A stretch of DNA of 64,000 nt, from positions 28,105 to 92,104 of the forward strand of contig JAEEXQ010000001.1 in assembly GCA_016287875.1 (NCBI GenBank), read 5' to 3'. Below are positions 1-7,552 of this stretch, piece by piece (within the stretch, counting starts at the first letter, position 1; each line of letters opens with the position of its first letter). The DNA is from Bacteroidales bacterium. Its GTDB lineage: Bacteria; Bacteroidota; Bacteroidia; Bacteroidales; UBA932. Made by a program: the position numbers and the translations under genes. The notes below the pieces were generated by a model, which saw nothing but the letters and a program-made list of their open reading frames with translations, ran no database searches and had not been told where the DNA came from.

Positions 1-1378
1 CCTCGGCATCAGCCTCGACGATGTGCCTGCATCCGACACCGGCTCCCTGTTCTCGATGGCCGAAGAGGCCGTCGACCATAGCGAGGAGACGCAAGCCATA
101 CGCGAACTCTCCGGGGTGCTGCTTGCCGAACTGGAAAAGGCCGGGATGCGCAAGCTCTACGACGAAATCGAGGAACCCCTCATCAGCGTGCTCTCCGGTA
201 TGGAACTGGTGGGCGTGAAGGTCGATCTTAGCTCCCTGAAGGATTTTGCGGAGAGCCTCCGCAAGCAGATGAACGCACGCGAGGCTGAGGTTCGCGGCTA
301 TGCGGAGATGCCCACGCTGAATGTCAGCTCTCCCAAGCAGATGGGCGAAGTCATATTCGAGAAGTTGAAACTGGATCCTAAGGCCAAGAAGCCGGCCAAG
401 GGCACCTGGCCCACCGACGAAGAAACCCTCTCCGAACTGGCGGACAGGCACCCCATAATCGACGCCCTGCTGGACTACCGCGGGCTGCGCAAGTTGCTAT
501 CTACCTACATCGAACCCTTCGCACAGTATATATCTCCCGTAGATGGCCGGGTGCATACCACCTTCAACCAGGCCCTGACCTCTACCGGCAGGCTCTCCAG
601 CAGCAACCCCAACCTCCAGAACATCCCCATACGCACCGAACAGGGCCGCGAAATCCGCAAGGCCTTCGTGCCCGGGGCTCCGGGGTGGGTCATGATGTCG
701 GCGGATTATTCGCAGATCGAACTCCGCGTGATGGCCCATCTCTGCGGGGATGAGCATCTGCGCCAGGCCTTCCGCGACGGGCAGGACATCCACGCCGCCA
801 CCGCCGCCAAGATCTTCGGGAAGAAGGTGGAGGATGTAAGCGCGGACGAGCGCCGTATGGCCAAGACCGCCAACTTCGGCATTATGTACGGCATCTCCTC
901 CTTCGGCCTGGCCCAGCGCCTGAAATGCTCCCGCAGCGAGGCCAAGAAACTCATCGACGATTATTTCGCATCCTTCCCCTCCATACGCAGTTTCATCGAT
1001 GAAACCCTGGCGAAGGCCCGCGAAACCCTCTATACCGAAACTATGCTCGGCCGCCGGCGCTATATCGCCGACATCAATTCCCACAATGCCAACATACGCG
1101 CGATAGCGGAGCGCAATGCCGTGAACGCGCCTATCCAGGGCACGGCCGCCGACATCATCAAGCTCGCCATGATACGCGTGTCGGAGCGCCTGCGCAAGGA
1201 AGGCCTGAAGGCCGCGATGGTGTTGCAGATCCACGACGAACTCCTTCTGGAAGTGCCGGAAGAAGAAATCGCCAAGGTGCAGGCAGTGCTGGTGGAGGAG
1301 ATGCAGGGAGTGATGGAATTATCAGTACCTTTAACCGTTGAATGCAATTATGGCAAGACCTGGCTCGAGGCCCATTGA
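1..1378 (+). CDS. polA: DNA polymerase I, C-terminal part (5' end outside window)
   Basis: The frame is open from the window edge (base 2 onward), so this is the 3' part of polA. It covers the end of the 3'-5' exonuclease-like region and the whole family A polymerase domain. Motif A (DYSQIELR) is at 704-727, the O-helix motif B (RRMAKTANFGIMYG) begins at 851, and motif C (QIHDELLLEV) is at 1226-1255. The carboxylates of motifs A and C bind the catalytic metals. The O-helix has Phe in the position that selects against dideoxynucleotides, as in E. coli. The enzyme fills repair gaps and replaces Okazaki primers. Its last 29 bases overlap the start of the sigma factor gene, which suggests translational coupling. 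The 5' nuclease domain cannot be judged here. Confidence 0.97.
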   Translation, partial: LGISLDDVPASDTGSLFSMAEEAVDHSEETQAIRELSGVLLAELEKAGMRKLYDEIEEPLISVLSGMELVGVKVDLSSLKDFAESLRKQMNAREAEVRGYAEMPTLNVSSPKQMGEVIFEKLKLDPKAKKPAKGTWPTDEETLSELADRHPIIDALLDYRGLRKLLSTYIEPFAQYISPVDGRVHTTFNQALTSTGRLSSSNPNLQNIPIRTEQGREIRKAFVPGAPGWVMMSADYSQIELRVMAHLCGDEHLRQAFRDGQDIHAATAAKIFGKKVEDVSADERRMAKTANFGIMYGISSFGLAQRLKCSRSEAKKLIDDYFASFPSIRSFIDETLAKARETLYTETMLGRRRYIADINSHNANIRAIAERNAVNAPIQGTAADIIKLAMIRVSERLRKEGLKAAMVLQIHDELLLEVPEEEIAKVQAVLVEEMQGVMELSVPLTVECNYGKTWLEAH

Positions 1379-1916
1379 CGAACTGATACGTCTGGCCATC
1401 ATAGGCGACGGAGCCGCCTTTACCGAACTCTGGGATACGCATATCAGTTCCCTCCGCTCTTATATACGGAGCCGGATGAAGAATCTGGACGATTTCTACG
1501 TGGATGACATCTGCTCCCGCAGTTTCGAAAAAGCCTTCCGGCAGATACGTACCTACGACCCTTCCAAGAGCCAGTTCAACACCTGGCTTATGAACATCGC
1601 GCACAATACTGCGGTGGATACGGTCGAACAGGAGAACCGCTCCCACAAGCGCTATGTATCCATCGACCAGGAGGATTTCTCGGAAGAGGACAATCCCCTC
1701 GACTCGATAATACGCGACGAAGACCAGGTGCAGACCGAGAAATACATCGAGGGCCTGCCCGAACTCTACCGGCGCATCGCCAGGATGAGGCTGGTGGACG
1801 GATTGCAGTACGGCGAAATCGCGGAGGAGACAGGAATCCCCCTGAACACGGTGCGTACCCGCATCCGCAGGGCCAAAGCCCAGATCGACAAGATGAAAAG
1901 TGAAGAAAGCATATGA
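1350..1916 (+). CDS. ECF-type RNA polymerase sigma-70 family factor
   Basis: This small sigma factor of about 188 residues has only regions 2 and 4. Region 2 (roughly residues 15-95) includes the segment DDICSRSFEKAFRQIRTYDP and the NTWLMNIAHN core-binding helix. Region 4 (about 130-180) is a helix-turn-helix with LQYGEIAEETGIPLNTVRTR, which would read the -35 element. I chose the ATG at 1350; an in-frame TTG at 1338 would add four residues. The gene overlaps polA by 29 bases and its stop overlaps the next start as ATGA. No anti-sigma gene is adjacent, so its signal is unknown. The class call is firm but the regulon cannot be inferred. Confidence 0.9.
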   Translation: MARPGSRPIDELIRLAIIGDGAAFTELWDTHISSLRSYIRSRMKNLDDFYVDDICSRSFEKAFRQIRTYDPSKSQFNTWLMNIAHNTAVDTVEQENRSHKRYVSIDQEDFSEEDNPLDSIIRDEDQVQTEKYIEGLPELYRRIARMRLVDGLQYGEIAEETGIPLNTVRTRIRRAKAQIDKMKSEESI

Positions 1917-3394
1917 CCTCTGAAAAAACGTTCAAGTATTGGCAGTGGCGTACCATCATAGTGTCGATGGTTGTCTATGCCATCTATTATTTCGTCAGAA
2001 AGAATTTTTCCATCGCTATGCCCGGCCTGACCGCCGAATATGGCATCTCCAACACCAGCTTCGGCATAGTGATAGCGATAGGCTCGCTGATATACGGATT
2101 CAGCCGCTTCCTGAATGGTTTCGTAGTGGAGAGGGTCAGCCCCAGGGTATTTATGGGAATAGGCCTGATACTCTGCGCCCTCGCCAACCTGTGCTTCGGT
2201 TTCGGAGTGGATCTCAGCTATTGGATAAGCGGCGTGCACGAAGGCCCGCAGTTCGTGAACATGCTCATCCTTGTGATGGGTATCACCATAGTTCTTAACC
2301 AGTATTTCCAGGGGATGGGATTCCCTCCCTGTGCCAGGATGCTCCCTCAGTGGATCGCCCCGGGCGAACTTGCCACCAAGATGAGCATATGGAATACGTC
2401 GCATTCCATCGGTGCTTTCTGCGCCGTGGTGGTCTGCGGCCTGCTTATGACCAATATGGGTGCGGATATGTCCGGTGACAGCAGCATAGTGGCGCGCATC
2501 AGCTCCAATCTGGCCGGCAGCATAAAGGGCTGGGACGACCTGCCTCTCGCCGACCAGAGTTCCAGGATAATGGCCTATGCGTCGCATTACGGGGCTTGGC
2601 GCTGGTGTTTCATAGTTCCCGCCATAGTGGCCTTGGGCGGCGCCCTGCTCTGCTTTACCGGCCTGAGGGATACGCCCCAGAGCGTGGGCCTTCCCGAAAT
2701 CGCCGAGACCCATACCGGCAAGGAAGCTACCGAAGGGAAGAAAGGTGCCCACAGCGCCTTCCTCAAGCATATGGTTTTCTTCAACAAATGGGTCGTGCTG
2801 TATGCTCTGGCCAACATCTTCGTCTATGTGCTCCGTATGGGTGTGCTGGACTGGGGACCCAAGTTCCTTACCGAAGACCGCGGAATGAATATCCAGGGCG
2901 CCGCCTGGTCCGTTGCCGTGTTCGAGCTGACCGCCGTGTTCGGGACCATCTTCGCAGGATGGGCCACCGACAGGATATTCAAGGGCCGTGCGCACAGGAT
3001 GTGCCTTTTCTCTATGATAGGTTCCGTAATCTTCCTTGGCCTCTTCGCCCTGGTCAAGATGCCCGTGCTGCTCTCGACCATAGTGCTTGCCCTGGCAGGA
3101 TTCTGCATCTACGGGCCTCAGGCCCTGATAGGGATAGGCGCTGCCAACCAGGCTACCAAGGAGGCATCCGCCACCGCCAACGGTCTTACCGGAATCCTGG
3201 GTTACGTCGGATCCGCGCTTTCCGCCCTGGGTGTCGGTCTGATTGCCGACCACTTCGGCTGGAGGGCCGTGTTCATTACCTTCCTTTGCGTGGGCGTGCT
3301 GGGTGCCGTTGTATTCTTCATAATGTGGAAAGCTCCCCGCGATGGTTACGAGCGTTCCCGTAAATTCACTGAAAACTACCTTGCAAATGAATAA
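1913..3394 (+). CDS. glpT: Organophosphate:phosphate antiporter (GlpT/UhpT family MFS)
   Basis: This 493-residue inner-membrane protein has about 12 hydrophobic segments. It carries signatures of the organophosphate:Pi antiporter family: YYFVRKNF near residue 25, QYFQGMGFPPCARM near residue 130, and DTPQSVGLP in the middle of the chain. Family members exchange glycerol-3-phosphate or hexose phosphates for inorganic phosphate. The N-terminal motifs are closest to GlpT, but GlpT and UhpT cannot be separated by eye, so the symbol is provisional. An extra loop near residues 175-215 is longer than in E. coli GlpT. The start overlaps the sigma factor stop (ATGA), and the last 8 bases overlap the HAD phosphatase gene, which suggests co-expression with phosphate-ester metabolism. 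Confidence 0.85.
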   Translation: MTSEKTFKYWQWRTIIVSMVVYAIYYFVRKNFSIAMPGLTAEYGISNTSFGIVIAIGSLIYGFSRFLNGFVVERVSPRVFMGIGLILCALANLCFGFGVDLSYWISGVHEGPQFVNMLILVMGITIVLNQYFQGMGFPPCARMLPQWIAPGELATKMSIWNTSHSIGAFCAVVVCGLLMTNMGADMSGDSSIVARISSNLAGSIKGWDDLPLADQSSRIMAYASHYGAWRWCFIVPAIVALGGALLCFTGLRDTPQSVGLPEIAETHTGKEATEGKKGAHSAFLKHMVFFNKWVVLYALANIFVYVLRMGVLDWGPKFLTEDRGMNIQGAAWSVAVFELTAVFGTIFAGWATDRIFKGRAHRMCLFSMIGSVIFLGLFALVKMPVLLSTIVLALAGFCIYGPQALIGIGAANQATKEASATANGLTGILGYVGSALSALGVGLIADHFGWRAVFITFLCVGVLGAVVFFIMWKAPRDGYERSRKFTENYLANE

Positions 3395-4223
3395 CGAACT
3401 GCGCGAAAAACTGCTGGCCTTGCGCCACATTGCCCTCGATATGGATGGGACCATCTATATGGAGAACAATATCTTTCCTTTCACCCTGGATTTCCTGGCG
3501 AAACTGGACCGGATGGGCATTAGCTATTCCTTCCTGACCAACAATCCTACCAAGTCGCTGGACGATTACCTTGCCAAGCTTGCCAGGATGGGAATCAAGG
3601 CCGGCCGGGAGCAGATGTACAGCACCGTGCCTGCCACCATCGACTACATAAAGACCCATTTTCCTTCAGCAAAGAAGCTTTTCCTACTGGGTACGCCTTC
3701 CATGATAAGCCAGTTCGAGGAGGCCGGCTTCGTGAGTGCTGCGGATTCGGCGGAAGACGTGCCGGATGCGGTCGTGGTGGCCTTCGATACCACCTTGGTG
3801 TATTCCAGGCTCTGCCGTGCCGCCTGGTGGGTGTCGCAGGGCTTGCCTTATCTGGCTACCAATCCCGACAAGGTCTGCCCGACCGACCAGCCTACCATCC
3901 TCGTGGACTGCGGTTCGCTTTGCAAGTGCATTGAATATGCTACCGGCCGCCAGCCGGACGTTACCATAGGCAAGCCGGATCCGGCTATGCTGGCAGGTAT
4001 CGAAGGCCGTTATGGCCTTAAACCCTCGCAGATTGCGATGGTGGGGGACCGTATCTATACCGATGTGGAGATGGCCTATAATGCGGGCGCTTTCGGGGTT
4101 CTGGTACTCAGCGGCGAGACTACCCTGGAAGTGGCCAAGGCTTGGCCTCACGCTCCTTCTCTTATCTGCCGCGATATCGAAGAACTTGGTTGCCTTCTTG
4201 AAGAAGCCCGTGGATTATGCTGA
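3387..4223 (+). CDS. HAD-IIA family (NagD-like) sugar phosphatase
   Basis: This 278-residue haloacid dehalogenase hydrolase has motif I LDMDGTIYM (nucleophile Asp) near residue 15, motif II SFLTNNPT, the motif III Lys in TIGKPDPAML, and motif IV MVGDRIYTDVEMA. The long cap between motifs II and III and the NagD-type motif arrangement place it in subclass IIA, whose members dephosphorylate phosphoglycolate, nucleotides or sugar phosphates. I chose the ATG at 3387, 8 bases inside the end of the antiporter gene, because the HAD fold begins about 12 residues later; an upstream in-frame start at 3342 would add residues with no homology. The 3' end overlaps rsmG by 7 bases. Substrate unknown; an organophosphate brought in by the antiporter is a guess from context. 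Confidence 0.88.
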   Translation: MNNELREKLLALRHIALDMDGTIYMENNIFPFTLDFLAKLDRMGISYSFLTNNPTKSLDDYLAKLARMGIKAGREQMYSTVPATIDYIKTHFPSAKKLFLLGTPSMISQFEEAGFVSAADSAEDVPDAVVVAFDTTLVYSRLCRAAWWVSQGLPYLATNPDKVCPTDQPTILVDCGSLCKCIEYATGRQPDVTIGKPDPAMLAGIEGRYGLKPSQIAMVGDRIYTDVEMAYNAGAFGVLVLSGETTLEVAKAWPHAPSLICRDIEELGCLLEEARGLC

Positions 4224-5155
4224 TTCCTTCTGAAAATACCTTTGCGCGTGCCGTGGAGCTTTGGCGGGAGTGGAATTCGCGTATCAATGTGATTTCCCGC
4301 AAGGACGAAGATAACATCTTCGCCCACCACATCCTCCATTCCCTGGCCATTGCCCGATACCTGGAAATCTATTATCCTTCGTGCGGGTGCATTCCCCCTT
4401 CGGGAGTTCGCCCTTCGGGCTCACCCCACCATCCCTTCGGGACGGTCCCCCCGCTATCGAACCGCGGGTGTTACGTCCCTCAGGGGGAATGCACCCTCCC
4501 TCGGGACGTTGAATCTGAGGAACAGCACGCATCAGCGTGCTCGGCGAAGGGCGGGTCTGAGCTGGCTCAGATCGAGAGTGCCCGTCCGCAGGTTTCTCCC
4601 GCCGTGGCGGCTAATGCGCTGAACGATAGCGATTTAGCTATATGCCTCCCCCCGGAAAATGGAGGGGAGGGATGTGGCGAAACTGCTGATAATCAAGCAC
4701 ATAACTGCCACGCCTCATTTCTGGATGTCGGGACAGGCGGCGGTTTTCCCGGAATTCCGCTGGCGATGGTGATGCCGGAGGCGAGGTTCACGCTGTGCGA
4801 TTCGATAGGAAAGAAGGTGCGCGTGGCGCAGGCGGTCGTGGACGGACTGGGATTGAAGAATGTAGAATGCGTCAATGCTAGGGTCGAGAGTCTGCCTGGG
4901 CAATGGGACTGGATAGTCAGCCGTGCAGTCACCAGCCTCGAAAACTTCTATCCCTGGGTGAAAGGGCGTTTCCGCAACAGCATTCTCTACCTGAAAGGCG
5001 GAGATATCGAAACCGAAATCGCCGCACTGCAGAAGAAATACCACGTTCCCTCCGAGAATATCCGCACTTGGGACATAAATTCTTGGTTAAATGACGAATA
5101 TTTTGCAGAAAAATTTGTAATTGAGGTTGGAAAAAACTACCTTTGCACTCCCTAA
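4217..5155 (+). CDS. rsmG: 16S rRNA (guanine(527)-N7)-methyltransferase with large in-frame palindromic insert
   Basis: RsmG methylates G527 of 16S rRNA using S-adenosylmethionine. The N-terminal helix (residues 1-54, with HHILHSLAIARYLE) and the SAM-binding core FLDVGTGGGFPGIPLA (from residue 168) match the family. So do DSIGKKVRVAQAV and IVSRAVTSLENFYPW. Family members are usually about 205-215 residues; this ORF is 312. The excess is residues about 55-166, encoded by 4379-4714. That is exactly 336 bases (112 codons) of palindromic repeat DNA lying between the last N-terminal helix and the first Rossmann strand. The frame is preserved and contains no stop. Whether the protein folds and works with this Pro/Gly/Ser-rich loop is unknown. 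The start overlaps the HAD gene. Confidence 0.93.
   Translation: MLIPSENTFARAVELWREWNSRINVISRKDEDNIFAHHILHSLAIARYLEIYYPSCGCIPPSGVRPSGSPHHPFGTVPPLSNRGCYVPQGECTLPRDVESEEQHASACSAKGGSELAQIESARPQVSPAVAANALNDSDLAICLPPENGGEGCGETADNQAHNCHASFLDVGTGGGFPGIPLAMVMPEARFTLCDSIGKKVRVAQAVVDGLGLKNVECVNARVESLPGQWDWIVSRAVTSLENFYPWVKGRFRNSILYLKGGDIETEIAALQKKYHVPSENIRTWDINSWLNDEYFAEKFVIEVGKNYLCTP
4385..4496. repeat. Palindromic element family 2, copy in rsmG
   Basis: Perfect 14-base inverted arms, GGGTGCATTCCCCC (4385-4398) and GGGGGAATGCACCC (4483-4496), enclose further short hairpins such as GCCCTTCGGGC and TCCCTTCGGGA. The interior shares CCCCACC, CGGTCCCCCCnCTA and CCGnGGGTG, in that order, with the copy inside the ComEA-like gene at 22337-22475. 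It is translated as part of rsmG. Confidence 0.85.
4524..4571. repeat. Two short perfect hairpins inside the rsmG insert
   Basis: AGCACGC/GCGTGCT (4524-4530 and 4535-4541, loop ATCA) and TCTGAGC/GCTCAGA (4556-4562 and 4565-4571, loop TG) lie between the family 2 palindrome and the family 1 element. They make the whole 4379-4714 insert a chain of stem-loops. Confidence 0.75.
4601..4714 (+). repeat. REP-like palindromic element family 1, copy C (inside rsmG)
   Basis: The left arm GCCGTGGCGG (4601-4610) and right arm GCCACGCC (4707-4714) surround TTTAGCTATA and a central CCTCCCC (4645-4651)/GGGGAGG (4664-4670) hairpin. The order of blocks matches the copies bracketing the RAYT gene. The right arm ends exactly where normal RsmG sequence resumes, so it marks the 3' boundary of the insertion. 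Confidence 0.88.
5114..5145 (+). promoter_or_regulatory. Promoter of rpmH
   Basis: TTTG (5114-5117), 20 bases, TACCTTTG (5138-5145): a full match to the Bacteroidota housekeeping promoter. It lies within the 3' end of rsmG, giving rpmH its own transcript start near 5150. Confidence 0.8.
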
Positions 5156-5180
5156 AGCGAAAAATTAAAAAAGTATAGAT

Positions 5181-5333
5181 ATGAAAAGGACATTTCAACC
5201 TTCAAACCGCAAGCGCGTCAACAAGCACGGCTTCCGTGAGCGTATGAGCACTCCTAATGGCCGTCGCGTACTTGCCGCCCGTCGTGCACACGGTCGCAAG
5301 AAACTCACCGTGTCCTCCGAAGACAGGTTCTAA
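5181..5333 (+). CDS. rpmH: 50S ribosomal protein L34
   Basis: This 50-codon gene encodes [20 protein letters not shown] and continues with the typical Arg/Lys-rich L34 core ([19 protein letters not shown]), ending SSEDRF. L34 binds 23S rRNA in the large subunit. The length fits the family (44-52 residues). It has its own strong promoter at 5114-5145, a 30-base leader and a following terminator, so it is probably a single-gene transcript. Confidence 0.97.
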   Translation: MKRTFQPSNRKRVNKHGFRERMSTPNGRRVLAARRAHGRKKLTVSSEDRF

Positions 5334-5352
5334 TCCTTGCTTCAAGGGTTAA

Positions 5353-5388
5353 GAAAACCGGTTGAAAGAAATTTCAGCCGGTTTTTCT
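5353..5388 (+). terminator. Rho-independent terminator after rpmH
   Basis: AAAACCGG-TTGAAA pairs with TTTCA-GCCGGTTTT around a GAAA loop, followed by a short T tract. It separates rpmH from the peptidase gene. Confidence 0.8.
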
Positions 5389-5413
5389 GTAAAAAAATGT
5401 CTATATTGCAGAC

Positions 5414-7525
5414 ATGAAAACAAATCTGAAAATCATTCTTTTGGCAATGGCAATTATTGCACTTGATTCCTGCGCACCCAAACTCCCCCAGACCCGTAAA
5501 GACGATACCGTCGATGATTATTTCGGCACCAAGGTGGCCGATCCTTACCGCTGGCTGGAGGACGATGCTTCTGAAGAGACTGCTGCCTGGGTCAAGGCCC
5601 AGAACAAGGTCACGGACGCATATCTGCGCAAACTCCCCGCACGTGCCAAACTCCTTTCCCGCCTCAAGGAGGTAGTCAACTACGAAAAGGTGGGAGCCCC
5701 TTCGCACGAGAAGAACGGTAAATGGTATTTCTTCAAGAACGACGGTCTTCAGAACCAGAGCGTCCTCTACGAAATGGATACCCTCGGAGGCGAAGCCAAG
5801 GTATTGCTCGACCCCAACACCCTCAGCGAAGATGGCACCGTGGCCCTCAAGGGAACATACTTCTCCGGCGACGGCAAGTACATGGCATACGTGATCTCCC
5901 GCAGCGGCAGCGACTGGGAAGAGATTTTCGTAATGGACGTGGAGAGCGGTGCCTTGCTCGACGACCATATCGTCTGGGCCAAGTTCACCGGCGCATCCTG
6001 GAGAGGTGACGGTTTCTACTACAGCGCATATGACGCTCCGGAAGAGAACGGCCACGAATTCAGCGGAAAGAACGAGGGCCATAAGATTTATTATCATAGG
6101 ATAGGCACGCCCCAGACCGAGGACGAGCTCTTCTTCAGCAACCCTGCCGAGCCTCTGCGCTTCTATCAGGTCAGCCTGAACGAGGAAGAAACCATAGCAT
6201 TCCTCTACGAGGACGGTGCGGATGTCGGCAATAACCTCTACGTCAAGGATCTCCGCAAAGAGGGCTCCCAGTTCGTACAGGTCACCCCCGATATGAAACA
6301 CAGCTGCTATCCCGCCGAGACCATAGGGGACAAGATATACTTCTTCACCAACCTCGACGCCCCTATGAACAGGCTGGTGGTTGCCGACCTGGCAAAGCCC
6401 TCATACAAGAACTGGAAGGATGTCATCCCCGAGGCCGGATTCGTGCTGGACGGAGTCACCTTTGCCGGCGACAAGATCATCGCCAGCTATATGAAGGACG
6501 CATCTACCCACGCATACTTGTTCAACCGTGACGGCAGTTCCGTCGCCGACAACGAGATCTCCCTTCCCGGCGTGGGCTCGGCGGGTTTCATCGGCAAGAA
6601 AGACGAGCCCTGGTGCTTCTACTCATATTCATCCTTCACCACTCCCGGGACCATCTACAGCTATGACCTGGAATCGGGGGAGAGCAAGGTCTTCAAGCAG
6701 CCCGAAACGGCCTTCGACCTTTCAGACCTGGTGAGTGAGCAAGTGTTCTTCCAGAGCAAGGACGGCACACGCATCCCTATGTTCATTACCCATAAGAAGG
6801 ATATCGCCCTCGATGGCAGCAATCCCGTGTATCTTTATGGTTACGGCGGATTCGACATTTCCCTGACTCCTTCTTTCTCCGCCACGCGCGTACCTTTCCT
6901 CGAGGCCGGCGGCATCTATGCGCAGGTGACCCTGCGCGGCGGCGGCGAATATGGCGAGGCCTGGCATATGGCGGGAACGAAGATGAACAAGCAGAATGTG
7001 TTCGATGATTTCATAGCTGCAGCCGAGTGGCTGATTTCCGCGGGATATACCAAGCCCGAGAAGATAGCCATCGTCGGCGGCTCCAACGGCGGCCTGCTGG
7101 TGGGTGCCTGCATGACCCAGCGTCCCGATCTCTATGCTGTGGCAATCCCGCAGGTGGGCGTGATGGATATGCTCCGCTACCATAAGTTCACCATCGGCTG
7201 GAACTGGGCTCCGGACTATGGTACCAGCGAGGACAGCGAGGAGATGTTCAAGTATCTATACGGATATTCTCCTCTGCACAATCTCAAGCCCGGCACCAAG
7301 TACCCTGCCACCCTGGTAACTACTGCCGACCACGACGACCGCGTGGTTCCTGCTCACTCGTTCAAGTTCGCGGCAACCCTGCAGGAGTGCAACGACGGCG
7401 CCAATCCCTGCCTCATACGCATCGATTCCAAGGCCGGTCACGGCGGCGGCAAGCCGCTGGCGAAGGTGCTGGAGGAGCAGGCGGATATCTACGGATTCAT
7501 TTTCAAGAATCTCGGGATGGAATAA
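5414..7525 (+). CDS. Prolyl oligopeptidase (S9A), probable lipoprotein
   Basis: This 703-residue serine peptidase cleaves short peptides after proline. An N-terminal beta-propeller (about residues 80-430) gates a C-terminal alpha/beta hydrolase domain. The catalytic triad is visible: Ser in GGSNGGLL (residue 557), Asp in TTADHDDRVVP (about residue 641) and His in GHGGGKP (residue 676). The N-terminus is a lipoprotein signal (hydrophobic run then LDSC), so the mature enzyme should be anchored in the envelope and face the periplasm or outside. The gene stands alone between a terminator upstream and a two-way terminator downstream. Confidence 0.95.
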   Translation: MKTNLKIILLAMAIIALDSCAPKLPQTRKDDTVDDYFGTKVADPYRWLEDDASEETAAWVKAQNKVTDAYLRKLPARAKLLSRLKEVVNYEKVGAPSHEKNGKWYFFKNDGLQNQSVLYEMDTLGGEAKVLLDPNTLSEDGTVALKGTYFSGDGKYMAYVISRSGSDWEEIFVMDVESGALLDDHIVWAKFTGASWRGDGFYYSAYDAPEENGHEFSGKNEGHKIYYHRIGTPQTEDELFFSNPAEPLRFYQVSLNEEETIAFLYEDGADVGNNLYVKDLRKEGSQFVQVTPDMKHSCYPAETIGDKIYFFTNLDAPMNRLVVADLAKPSYKNWKDVIPEAGFVLDGVTFAGDKIIASYMKDASTHAYLFNRDGSSVADNEISLPGVGSAGFIGKKDEPWCFYSYSSFTTPGTIYSYDLESGESKVFKQPETAFDLSDLVSEQVFFQSKDGTRIPMFITHKKDIALDGSNPVYLYGYGGFDISLTPSFSATRVPFLEAGGIYAQVTLRGGGEYGEAWHMAGTKMNKQNVFDDFIAAAEWLISAGYTKPEKIAIVGGSNGGLLVGACMTQRPDLYAVAIPQVGVMDMLRYHKFTIGWNWAPDYGTSEDSEEMFKYLYGYSPLHNLKPGTKYPATLVTTADHDDRVVPAHSFKFAATLQECNDGANPCLIRIDSKAGHGGGKPLAKVLEEQADIYGFIFKNLGME

Positions 7526-7552
7526 AAAAAAGCGGCGCGAGCCGCTTTTTTT
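7524..7552. terminator. Bidirectional terminator between the S9A peptidase and pepC
   Basis: AGCGGC-GCGA-GCCGCT is flanked by seven A residues on the left and seven T residues on the right, so it can end transcripts from both sides. The pepC stop codon (7551-7553) overlaps its right edge. Confidence 0.9.

Noticed and set aside
1766-3454. 562-residue minus-strand ORF
   Set aside because: Antisense shadow of the antiporter gene, with no hydrophobic pattern or motif of its own.
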